This document shows positions 42,701 through 50,129 of a stretch of DNA of 64,000 nt, in pieces (the stretch's first letter is position 1; each line of letters opens with the position of its first letter). The position numbers were made by a program, and so were the translations under genes. The notes beneath the pieces were generated by a model. It had not been told where the DNA came from. It was given only the letters and a program-made list of their open reading frames with translations, and made no database searches. The stretch lies in contig NZ_CP004393.1 in NCBI RefSeq assembly GCF_000819565.1, forward strand, positions 3,286,001-3,350,000, written 5' to 3'. This DNA is from Celeribacter indicus (GTDB lineage: Bacteria; Pseudomonadota; Alphaproteobacteria; Rhodobacterales; Rhodobacteraceae).

Positions 42701-43108
42701 GTGCATGTTAAACCAAAAGTTCTCTTGGCTGTTGTTTGTAGAGATACTAAGAGCCGCATCCGTTGGGGTGCCTATCCTAAGAATTCGATTCGCTGAGAAT
42801 GTGTTAAAGTACTTCCAAAAGCTTACTGTGAATTGCGTCGTATTCGGCATTCCCGTTGGCGATAGGTTCTCAAGGTAGTCACCCTCAATTGCAACAAACT
42901 CTGTAGCATTTGGTATGTAAGGCCTGTCATTTTCCGGATTTCCGCCAGTCATCGCAATCCAGTTATCGTCAGCGTCGCAATATTGTGGCACATTGTAGGT
43001 GCTGTTGAACATGACCTGACCAACCACGCCATGCGGGGCGGCACAGTCCGCATGCGCATTCTGACCATAAAGAAGCAACACAAATAGAAATGATATCAAT
43101 ATCCTCAT
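39701..43108 (-). CDS. Large exported LamG / DUF1566 multidomain protein
   Basis: An 1135-residue protein with a signal peptide (MRILISFLFVLLLYGQNAHA). Three concanavalin-like LamG domains lie at about 45-225, 305-490 and 715-900 (each with a block like LIGHWRLDETSGTTIYDSSG and a later DDVRLYSRPLTVIEI). Two DUF1566 domains contain DWYLPSRAEF and DWYLPARAEL, each ending in ARCVRK/TRCVRK. The N-terminal APHGVVGQVMFNSTYNVPQY is echoed at the C-terminus (NPYGIEGQMIYNTSHDVVQF). It is probably secreted or surface-bound and glycan-binding. The gene is AT-richer than the element, especially the second LamG region, suggesting mosaic origin. Confidence 0.85.
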   Translation of the reverse strand: MRILISFLFVLLLYGQNAHADCAAPHGVVGQVMFNSTYNVPQYCDADDNWIAMTGGNPENDRPYIPNATEFVAIEGDYLENLSPTGMPNTTQFTVSFWKYFNTFSANRILRIGTPTDAALSISTNNSQENFWFNMHDAGGSEILRFRSTPGQLRAGRWYHYLASVDLSDPNRRHLYINGEDASAGLQTHTNTVFPASTANSIEIGGTFTHALDANLAEFWFDAGTYLDLSLSENREKFINSARNPVFLGNDGSLPTGGAPDIFLSGDTDHWHINKGTSGAFTEVGTLSSATSSPYTPRTQVVPSGLIGHWRLDETSGTTIYDSSGNGNNGALLGGSGTIAGYGVPSPIGSHIDFANSPPDNSGNRIEVSNVFPIGTNPPFSVTMWLKRDFSYQSLFEGGGVLEIRGNTSIWSPSRWDVWNITSLADKWEHLALTYNGTIFYVYVDGVLKGSSTQSMTTTNGNFKFGSLGGAHGNGGTDFDDVRLYSRPLTVIEINELYQARDGIRYNSNHRRMEYFDGNRFVSMTPEWAEVDRGPIYGGFPDLACPNVGDICSDGSVYVGTTPDGNVPMYMTSAAFETSGAFGAFSETGNQVCDSGGSNEQCWAGEANTAALAAMADVQTVPRYCLNLSAHGNDDWYLPSRAEFYVIHQMHDAVGSDLNTSDYYWSSSESDTISYIWTVNASTGHFWHEGWKGNNLPARCVRKASREVAGTGGLVSHWAFDEGEGATAEDSVSGNNGTLNGGPVWVPKGVHGGALLFDGVDDYVEVANESAFDSGPFSISLWHTTNAMTVSGHALLAKRDASNNGYSITRNGNGNGLAYRLDGTSNPYRLADTTTLNDDGWQHVVLVYDGTSFSGIYNNGVMDNTNTDPSTGALTQNNNALLIGGNTAGTATFWPGMIDEVRFYNRALTEAEIQVLFNQAGPVGQNLDDPEGCPSIGDVCDDGTIYAGLSPDGNVEMYAAPHDSSTEILTWGPSTDTSMVNCVSPHSQASCRTGRANTLFLLGLGASYPAAQYCANLNFSGYSDWYLPARAELNRMFENLSDGNPEGTHGFTHTLYWSSSEVSSTNANKQHLGTGSIYGWGKNDTNTRTRCVRKGPAPRCANPYGIEGQMIYNTSHDVVQFCDGARWIAIGKRGP

Positions 43109-44388
43109 AAAAACCTACATTTAACATTCTAATCCATATTTGCTTAATTTTTATTAATGCGCAATAGGCGCAAATTGATACGGCAATTATTGAAGGGAGC
43201 GGTTAAGGAAATCATGAGGAGAGCACCAAGTCTTGCTCAGCGTCAAGTTTCACCAGCCATCCCCGTGATAGGTAGTGCGGGTGCCTGTTCGTCCAATTTT
43301 CACCCGACGCACTACATCTCTCGAAACGGTTCGACAAAAGTCGCGTTTGGTAGAATCGCTCGGTGGAGAGGTCTGTACTACGTCCCTCCCCGGAAGACAG
43401 ACGGCTGAGCTTAGAGCGACCGCAAGCTGTGTTTTGTAGTACAAAACAGCTTGGCAAGGTGGCCCGCTGCGCGCCCCCGTTGCATCCCCCCGGCCTGTGG
43501 CTCCTACAGGGCATTGAACCCATTCCAGAGCCATAGATCGTATCGCCGATCAACCACTCGCGGGAGACTTCGCTCTCCCTGCACCCATCGATCCTTTCAG
43601 GAAGACCATGGGGCTATCGCGCCCCTTGGAACCACTCGCAGGGCTTGGAGACATGCCTCTCCACCTGCACCGAACCATGCACAAACGGCTGCCCGCTTGA
43701 CCACCAATCAGGGGAGCGTTCCTGCTCCCACCGATACCCCCATGAGGACTTCATCCAGACCATTTCATGGAGACCAACCTTCCGCAGTTTGGATGCGCGC
43801 CATGTCATGGAGACCAGGAAGCGAGCATTTCATAGCTGCCCTTGCCTTGGAACCATCCCTTCGACCACGGAGCCTTCGAGCCCCATTGGAACCCTGACCA
43901 ACCCTGCGAGGATTGGATGCCCGCCACCTTGTCGAAGGTGAATCACGCTCCAGGAGGCCCATCGCCGCCCCCTTGGAATTCCCGAACTCGTCAGACCCGG
44001 AGGCTTGCCTCTCCACCTACACCGAACCTTGGGCACAACCGACCGGGCGATTGAAACCCGCCATCTGTCCGCAGATGGACCCGAAATCACCAGCGCGCCT
44101 TCGGCTGGACACGCGCGCGGCCGCGCTGCGCTGTTGCCACGCCGCCGCGCCTTCATCGCCGCCTGCCGATCCGCCGCTAGCGCTTGTTGCCAGAGGTTGC
44201 GTGAGCCTCTACACCTTGTAGCATCAGGCAGGGACACACGAAGATTCGGGGAGGGCAGGACCCGCGATGCACGTCAGGCACGGCCCCCACAATGCTTTAG
44301 ACATTTCCGCGTATGTTCTTGTTATGTTCCGGCGCGGCTGGTATCCCCAAGCCGTCACCGCGCTCCCATAACTGAAGGACACAAGAAC
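43109..44388. other. 1.3-kb hairpin-rich region without a supported gene
   Basis: No frame here shows a known family or good start site. From about 43490 the sequence is a chain of short GC hairpins between recurring words. Examples are GGGGC/GCCCC (43611-43625), GGGAGC/GCTCCC (about 43712-43729), CACCTT/AAGGTG (about 43926-43941) and CCATCTG/CAGATGG (about 44060-44077). TTGGAACC occurs at least three times, CATGGAGACCA twice, and a longer block GCCTCTCCACCTGCACCGAA (near 43655) recurs as GCCTCTCCACCTACACCGAA (near 44007). It may be a structured non-coding RNA, a long leader, or a single-strand-active control region. Confidence 0.45.
44315..44329. promoter_or_regulatory. LexA (SOS) box of the methyltransferase-McrBC operon
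   Basis: GTTCTTGTTATGTTC is a perfect GTTC-N7-GTTC site and differs from the uvrD box by one base. It lies 60 bp before the methyltransferase ATG, in the only AT-richer stretch of the upstream region, so repressor would cover the operon promoter. Confidence 0.75.
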
Positions 44389-45420
44389 ATGGACACGGCC
44401 TCATCACCCGCACTTTCCATCGACGCTGACGCATCAAGCTCATCCGTTTCAGACGACTCTGCCGCCTCTACCTACGCCTACACATCGAAATCCGGTCACT
44501 ATGCGGGGCTTATGCATGGCGATTCCGCGTCTATGCTCAAAACCCTACCGAGCGATGTTTTCAACGTGGCCGTAACTTCACCGCCGTATTTCTGGGTACG
44601 AGATTACGGTTTCGACGGTCAGCTTGGTCATGAGGAGTCCGTCGAAGGCTATATTGACGCCTTGATGGATGTCTTCGATGAGGTGAAACGAACCCTGCAC
44701 CCCGAAGGTGTCTTCTTCCTCAATATCGGCGATACGTACTACTCCGGCAACGGCCAGCCCCATGGCAGCGACCCGAAATGCTCATCCCGGAATTTTCTGC
44801 GGCAAAAAGTGCGCCCTGTGGATGTCAGCGGCTGGGACATTCCCAAAAAGAGCATGATTGGTATTCCCTGGAAGGTTGCCTTCGAAATGCAGCAGCGCGG
44901 CTGGACATTGCGCAGCTCCATCATCTGGAACCGCTGCAACGCCTTTGTCGAGCCGACAGCCCGGGACCGTCCATATCGCCAGTATGAATTTGTTTTTATG
45001 TTCTCCAAAACGCGGTTCTACAGCTTTGACCGCTCCAAGCTGGTTGAGGAAGACGTCTGGAATATTCCCATCGAGCGCAACCGCCGCGCCAAGCACAATG
45101 CCGCCTTCCCGTCCGAGTTGGTGCGGCGCTGCATCGAAGTCGGCAGCCCGCCAAACGGCCATGTGCTTGATCCGTTCGTTGGCAGCGGCACGACCGCCCT
45201 CACCGCCATTGCGAACCATCGCAATGTTGTCGGCATCGATATGAGCAATGACTATATCGACTACGGGCAAGGTGCTATTGAAGGCGAGGGATACGAATCC
45301 TCATCCTGGAAAGACCTGACCAAGCGCCTTCAAAAGCCTTCGGCGCTCTGGGACGGGTGGGCCGGAAACCGTCAGAACTTCCGCAAACCGGGAACGGCAG
45401 GCAAAACAAAAAAAGAGTAG
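44389..45420 (+). CDS. Site-specific DNA methyltransferase (amino-MTase, beta group)
   Basis: A 343-residue SAM-dependent DNA methyltransferase. Motif IV, VAVTSPPYFWVRDYG (about 61-75), comes before motif I, LDPFVGSGTTALTAI (about 261), which is the beta-class order. SPPY indicates N4-cytosine or N6-adenine methylation. GVFFLNIGDTYYSGNGQPHG and SSIIWNRCNAFVEPTARDRP are other family blocks. The Ser-rich N-terminal ~35 residues are probably disordered. The ATG at 44389 has GAAGGA upstream. The McrB gene follows after 3 bp, so this enzyme probably protects host DNA from the McrBC-type nuclease, as in LlaJI-like systems. Confidence 0.92.
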   Translation: MDTASSPALSIDADASSSSVSDDSAASTYAYTSKSGHYAGLMHGDSASMLKTLPSDVFNVAVTSPPYFWVRDYGFDGQLGHEESVEGYIDALMDVFDEVKRTLHPEGVFFLNIGDTYYSGNGQPHGSDPKCSSRNFLRQKVRPVDVSGWDIPKKSMIGIPWKVAFEMQQRGWTLRSSIIWNRCNAFVEPTARDRPYRQYEFVFMFSKTRFYSFDRSKLVEEDVWNIPIERNRRAKHNAAFPSELVRRCIEVGSPPNGHVLDPFVGSGTTALTAIANHRNVVGIDMSNDYIDYGQGAIEGEGYESSSWKDLTKRLQKPSALWDGWAGNRQNFRKPGTAGKTKKE

Positions 45421-45423
45421 CCC

Positions 45424-47025
45424 GTGCAGTATTTCGACATTCCCACAATCAAAGCTTCAATCGAAGCCCTGGAAGGGGTCAGCGCCAACTGGCTGATCCC
45501 TGCCTTTGTTTTTGCTGCCAATGATGTGGGAACGGACGCCCTCGTGGATATGTCCAAGAACCTTGGCACGGACCAGTTTCTCGACCGCTACTTCAACGCT
45601 GCGCTGATCGGCGTCGAGCCTTTCAAGACGGGGAACAATCTGCTCAGGCCGCGCCTCAAGGGCATACGCTGGGACCGCGGTGATTTTGCAGGCGACTACA
45701 TGATCCGCCAGGACACCAAGATGTGGGGAAATCTCTTCTCCAGTCGTGGCTACCGCGAGATGCGGATGCAGGGCTATCTGGAAGGCGAGAAGACAACCAC
45801 CCGTCTTACCGATGCGTTTCAAGGGGCGTTCGAAGCCGAAATTCCAGCGTCATTCCAGTTTGAAGACTTCATGGTCTGGCTCTTCGCCTTCAAAGGTTTC
45901 CCGGATGAAATCGATAGCTGGCAGGGGCTATACGATCATCTTGTCACAGGAGAGCTGGAACTTCTCGACTTTCAGGACCCCTACAAAGGACGCTTCCGGC
46001 TGCGGCCTGAACGGCCATGGCCGGAGACATTGGGCGAGCGGCCCTCGAACGAAGAGTTTCTGCAGGAACTTGCTCCCAGGCTGGCAGCTCATCTTGCCGC
46101 ACCTGCGCCAGAAGATGACGAACCAAGCAGCGATCCAGCGGCGCTGGAGCTAATGAGCGCGGATGATGCCGTCCTTGCGATCATCCTGAACGCCATCCAG
46201 AAGAAGACCAGCCATTCGTTCCTGCTGGCAGGGCCGCCCGGCACGGGCAAGACGAAATATGCGCATGATATCGCGAACTTCCTGACCAAGGCCGATAAAG
46301 ACCGCATCCTCTTCCTCCAGTTTCATCCGGCCTTTGGATATGATGATTTTGTAGAGGGCTTCCGACCAGTCGAGGCAAAAGACGCTGGCGGTGAAGCGCG
46401 GGGCGTGACCTACAAGCTTGATGCCCGCCATTTCCTGAATTTCGCCAGTAGCGCCAAGGCTGATCCCGACAAACACTATGTTCTGGTCATCGACGAGCTT
46501 AATCGGGGTGATGTGGCCCGCATCTTTGGCGAGCTTCTGACCTATCTTGAACTCGATTACCGCGATAAAGAATTTACGCTCGCGATCTCGGGCACCAAGA
46601 CAAGATTGCCGCGCAACCTGATCGTTCTCGCCACAGCCAACCCGTTTGACCGCTCCGTCACTGATCTGGATGATGCGCTTTTACGGCGCTTCATCGTTAT
46701 CACGCTGGAGCCTGACAAGGCCTTCTTGAGCAACTACCTGAAAGGCAAGAACGTGGAGGCCCGCGTTCTATCGCGCACGCTCCGGCTTTTTGATATTTTG
46801 AACGAGGCCTTTCCGGCCGGGTTCGGGCACACGAATTTTCTTGGTGTTCGCTCGATTGAAGATCTGGCCGATGTCTGGGAGGGGCGGGTCAAACTTGGCT
46901 TGCAACGCACATTGTTCCATGACCGCCAGAAATATGACGGCATCAGGGAAGACGTCGATCAACTTTTGAAGCTGGATGAAGACGCCGAAGCTGCGGGCGA
47001 TGATGACGCGGACAACGAAGCTTAG
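45424..47025 (+). CDS. mcrB: McrB-like AAA+ restriction GTPase/ATPase
   Basis: A 533-residue protein with GTG start, 3 bp after the methyltransferase stop. The N-terminal ~230 residues are a unique region, probably DNA recognition. The AAA+ domain has FLLAGPPGTGKTKYAHDIAN (Walker A), FLQFHPAFGYDDFVEGFRP, LVIDELNRGDVARIFGELLT (Walker B with the McrB-type NR), VLATANPFDRSVTDLDDALL and RRFIVITLEP. FxYDDFVEGxRP is a McrB signature. It would form a hexameric motor that loads and drives McrC. The N-terminal domain is not of the E. coli type, so recognition specificity may differ. Confidence 0.92.
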   Translation: MQYFDIPTIKASIEALEGVSANWLIPAFVFAANDVGTDALVDMSKNLGTDQFLDRYFNAALIGVEPFKTGNNLLRPRLKGIRWDRGDFAGDYMIRQDTKMWGNLFSSRGYREMRMQGYLEGEKTTTRLTDAFQGAFEAEIPASFQFEDFMVWLFAFKGFPDEIDSWQGLYDHLVTGELELLDFQDPYKGRFRLRPERPWPETLGERPSNEEFLQELAPRLAAHLAAPAPEDDEPSSDPAALELMSADDAVLAIILNAIQKKTSHSFLLAGPPGTGKTKYAHDIANFLTKADKDRILFLQFHPAFGYDDFVEGFRPVEAKDAGGEARGVTYKLDARHFLNFASSAKADPDKHYVLVIDELNRGDVARIFGELLTYLELDYRDKEFTLAISGTKTRLPRNLIVLATANPFDRSVTDLDDALLRRFIVITLEPDKAFLSNYLKGKNVEARVLSRTLRLFDILNEAFPAGFGHTNFLGVRSIEDLADVWEGRVKLGLQRTLFHDRQKYDGIREDVDQLLKLDEDAEAAGDDDADNEA

Positions 47026-47040
47026 AGCGGAGTTGATGGC

Positions 47041-48321
47041 GTGGTAGTTCCAGAGGGGCGTATCATTGAAGTTGAAGAGCGTGGGCAGCGCTATTTTCCG
47101 CGCGGTGATCTGATCGACCAGTACGGCCACTCGCTCATCCTGCCCGAAACCCGCGAGCTAAAAGCGCTGGAATTCAAGGATGTCGCCGATGGTGTGCATC
47201 TCGTTGCCCTCGGTCTGATTGGCTACCTGCCGCTTACCAGCACGATCACGCTCAATATCGTACCGAAGTTTCCCATCGAGAACCTCTGGACGATGCTGGA
47301 AGTCGGCGGAGAAAACTATGACCGGATATTGCCGACGATCCGGCGATATCAGAGCGCCGACAAGCCAGCGCCGCTCCAGCTTCTCGCGAGAAGCTTCTGT
47401 CATTATCTCAAAGGCGCGCTTTCGGCGGGTTTCGAGCGGAGCTATTATCCCAGAACTGTCTCGGGCTTCTACAAGCCGCGCGTCGAGTTTGGCCCGACCA
47501 TTAGCCGTTATCTCTCGCGCGGAAACCCAATCGATACGGTCTCCAGCGTCTTCGAATTCGGACTGGACAGCCCCGTAAACCAGATCGTCAAGGCGGCGTG
47601 TCTGCGTTTTGCCCGCATCATTCCACGGCAAAAGAGCTGGGAAGAAGAGCGCCACCTGATCCAGATTGCGCTGGATACGTTGCAGCGTGTCAATGCGCGG
47701 GAGCCAGGCCCCCACGATTTTTATCTGGACGAGGCCGTGTCGCTTAGGTTGCGCGGCAATTATGAAGGTCTGCTGCGCGTCTACCAGTTGCTTCTTACGG
47801 GCGGTGGAATCGCCTTCACATTCGAGCCCGGCGGCAAGGAGTTGCCGTCCTTTCTGTTCAATCTGGAAGACATCTTCGAGCGCTTTATCCGCCAGACTTT
47901 TGTCGATGCTCTGCGTGAAAAGAAGATTGGCGTTCTTGACGGGAACAAACATCAGGGCAAGCTTTTTGAAGATAGCAAGGTCTACCCGACAAAATCGGAC
48001 CTGATCTTCCGGCGAGGCAAGAAAAACGTCATCGCTCTTGGCGAGGTAAAATACAAACCAAGGCTGAAAGAGGCAGACCGCTATCAGATTATTAGCCATG
48101 TCACCTCTGCCAAAGCGCCGCTCGGGATTTTGTTTTCTCCGGCCAATGAAGGAGAAAGCCAGCGTCTTGACCGGATCGGGCGTCTTGCGACAGGAGCGCA
48201 GTTCTACCATTACCGCGTCGATATCAAGGGCGACATTCGGGCTGCACAGGCGCAGATGGTTAGAGAAATTACAGCTATTTTGCCTGCCCCCTCGGAAGCA
48301 GAAACTTTAGCAGAAGCCTAG
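47041..48321 (+). CDS. mcrC: McrC-like endonuclease subunit
   Basis: A 426-residue protein with GTG start, 15 bp after mcrB. The N-terminal part is the McrC DUF2357-like region (LTSTITLNIVPKFPIENLWT, RSYYPRTVSGFYKPRVEFGP). The C-terminal PD-(D/E)xK nuclease has YPTKSDLIFRRGKKNVIALG, then EVKYKPRLKEADRYQIISHV. The likely catalytic residues are Asp320, Glu335 and Lys337. It contacts the McrB hexamer and cleaves DNA. All catalytic residues are present, so the system looks intact. Confidence 0.92.
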   Translation: MVVPEGRIIEVEERGQRYFPRGDLIDQYGHSLILPETRELKALEFKDVADGVHLVALGLIGYLPLTSTITLNIVPKFPIENLWTMLEVGGENYDRILPTIRRYQSADKPAPLQLLARSFCHYLKGALSAGFERSYYPRTVSGFYKPRVEFGPTISRYLSRGNPIDTVSSVFEFGLDSPVNQIVKAACLRFARIIPRQKSWEEERHLIQIALDTLQRVNAREPGPHDFYLDEAVSLRLRGNYEGLLRVYQLLLTGGGIAFTFEPGGKELPSFLFNLEDIFERFIRQTFVDALREKKIGVLDGNKHQGKLFEDSKVYPTKSDLIFRRGKKNVIALGEVKYKPRLKEADRYQIISHVTSAKAPLGILFSPANEGESQRLDRIGRLATGAQFYHYRVDIKGDIRAAQAQMVREITAILPAPSEAETLAEA

Positions 48322-48648
48322 CCGAGTTGTTCGGCGCACCCCTTGCGGGCCGGGCTCTCGTGAACGGAGCCTGATAGGCCAGTCTCCGCCATCCGGCATC
48401 GATCCCTTGCGCATTATCGGCCAGCCGTGAACGGCTGACATCCTTCTCTTTCATTGGGGCCTGACGGCCCATCACCCGTCAAGACCAAGCCCTTCGCTAT
48501 GGCTTCGGGCGAAGGCCATGGGCCGTGGCTCGGCTTCGCCTGCGCCCGCACCACCCACCATGGCCTTCGGTCTGGACGGTCTCCCCCCTCTCTTCGCCAG
48601 AGGGGCAGTTCGGTTTCATGCGAAAGCCGAACAAAGGAGAAAAAAGAA
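48322..48648 (+). promoter_or_regulatory. Hairpin-rich leader upstream of ardC
   Basis: A 327-bp region with no gene but several perfect hairpins: CAGCCG/CGGCTG at 48422-48437, CCCCTCT/AGAGGGG at 48585-48605, and an 8-bp stem at 48609-48631 right before AAAGGAG. CTTTCATT at 48448-48455 is complementary to the start-codon region AATGAAAG (48648-48655). Long folded leaders before ardC-type genes can be single-stranded promoters (Frpo/ssi) that work on incoming conjugal DNA. That reading is a hypothesis here. Confidence 0.45.
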
Positions 48649-49557
48649 ATGAAAGCAGATGTTTATCAGAAAGTGACCGACAAGATTATTGCCGATCTGG
48701 AGAAAGGCGAGCTGTCTTGGCTCAAGCCGTGGAACAGCGGGAATCTGGAAGGGAAGATCACCAAGCCCCTGCGGCACAACGGCATGCCCTACAACGGCAT
48801 CAACGTGCTGATGCTCTGGGGGGCGAGTGTTGAGGCGGGTTATCTTTCCCCACACTGGATGACCTTCAAACAGGCCAAGGAGCTGGGGGCGCATGTCAAG
48901 AAGGGCGAGCGCGGCAATCTGGTGGTTTACGCCAACACGATCACCAAGACCGAAGAGCAGGACGATGGCAGCGAGGAAGAGCGCCAAATCCCCTTCATAA
49001 AGGGATACAGCGTCTTCAATGTCGAGCAGATCGAAGGCTTGCCCGAGCACTACTACGCCAAGCCCGAGGCGATCATTGATCCGGCCTTGCGGATCAGCCA
49101 CGCGGAAGAGTTTTTCGGAAACACTGGCGCGGACATTCGCCACGGCGGGAACAGCGCCCATTATAGCGGCGGCAGCGATCACGTGCAGATGCCAGCATTC
49201 GAGACGTTCCGCAGCCCCGAGGCCTACTACGCCACGCTTGCCCATGAACTGACCCACTGGACGAAGCACAAAAGCCGCCTTGATCGCGACTTTGGCCGCA
49301 AGCGCTGGGGCGATGAAGGCTATGCCCGCGAGGAACTGGTTGCCGAGCTGGGCGCGGCGTTTCTCTGCGCCGATCTGGAGCTGACCCCCGAGCCGGGCAT
49401 GGATCATGCCGCCTATATCCAGAGCTGGCTCAAGGTCTTGAAGGAAGACAAGCGCGCGATCTTTGCCGCCGCTGCCCATGCGCAGCGCGCCGCCGATTTC
49501 CTGCATGGCATCCAGCCCCTCACTGAGGACGAACAGGCCGAAGGAGTCGCCGCGTAA
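48649..49557 (+). CDS. ardC: ArdC-family antirestriction protein
   Basis: A 302-residue protein. The N-terminal ssDNA-binding domain begins MKADVYQKVTDKIIADLEKG and contains ITKPLRHNGMPYNGINVLML and HWMTFKQAKELGAHVKKGER. The C-terminal metalloprotease-like domain has YYATLAHELTHWTKHKSRLD (HExxH-type HELTH) and YAREELVAELGAAFLCADLE with the third ligand. ArdC proteins of conjugative elements bind single-stranded DNA and protect it from host restriction on entry. AAAGGAGAAA precedes the ATG. It lies in what would be the early-entering region next to the relaxase end. Confidence 0.95.
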   Translation: MKADVYQKVTDKIIADLEKGELSWLKPWNSGNLEGKITKPLRHNGMPYNGINVLMLWGASVEAGYLSPHWMTFKQAKELGAHVKKGERGNLVVYANTITKTEEQDDGSEEERQIPFIKGYSVFNVEQIEGLPEHYYAKPEAIIDPALRISHAEEFFGNTGADIRHGGNSAHYSGGSDHVQMPAFETFRSPEAYYATLAHELTHWTKHKSRLDRDFGRKRWGDEGYAREELVAELGAAFLCADLELTPEPGMDHAAYIQSWLKVLKEDKRAIFAAAAHAQRAADFLHGIQPLTEDEQAEGVAA

Positions 49558-49587
49558 GCGGCGACTCCCCCATGGGGAGGGCACGAC

Positions 49588-49848
49588 ATGGAAACGCACA
49601 AGATCACATGGCGCGGCGTTGAGCTGATCATCACCTTCACGCCCGAGAAATTCGGCTTGGTCGATCATATCGAGATCGAAACCAAAGGCCGCGCACCGCT
49701 GCCCGTCACCGAGACGGGCTATCGCTCGCACTTTATTCCGGTTGGCACGGTGGCCGAATATGGCGGCGCGGCCGAATTCATCACCGCTTGGCTGGAGCAT
49801 GAGGCGAGCCGCACAGGCTGGAACGGCGCGCAGCTATCCTTGTTTTGA
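49588..49848 (+). CDS. Small protein co-transcribed with ardC
   Basis: An 86-residue protein: METHKITWRGVELIITFTPE, then HIEIETKGRAPLPVTETGYR, AEYGGAAEFITAWLEHEASR and a C-terminal LSLF. It is of a type often found near ardC on alphaproteobacterial mobile elements (recollection, not searched). Thirty bp after ardC with GGGGAGGG upstream. Function unknown. Confidence 0.7.
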   Translation: METHKITWRGVELIITFTPEKFGLVDHIEIETKGRAPLPVTETGYRSHFIPVGTVAEYGGAAEFITAWLEHEASRTGWNGAQLSLF

Positions 49849-50129
49849 TGGAGCGGAAAAATTTCGCGGCTAGCCTTACGGCCAGCCGCGTAGTTGCGGT
49901 ATATCGTACCTGACTCTTAATGCGGTTGGGATATAATCGTCAGGCAGGAAGACATAACTTAGCAAAATTGATTCCAAGAAATCAAGAAAACAATCACCGG
50001 AAGTTCATCATTCACTACTGCCGGCTCTCGCTGCAATAATTTAAAGAGCCCTGATTTCCTCTGATCCAATCAATAAGATTTATTTTCTTGGCGTTATTCA
50101 GTCAAGAGAAATGGAGCCCTGCGAAATAA
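49849..50129. other. AT-rich intergenic region
   Basis: Between the convergent small ardC-linked gene and the Fic gene. It is markedly AT-rich, with no supported gene and no strong hairpin. It probably holds transcription ends for both. Confidence 0.35.

Noticed and set aside
43614..44016. Two leftward open frames of 64 and 83 residues in the hairpin field
   Set aside because: They have odd composition, no ribosome-binding site and follow the repeats across frames, so they are probably not genes.
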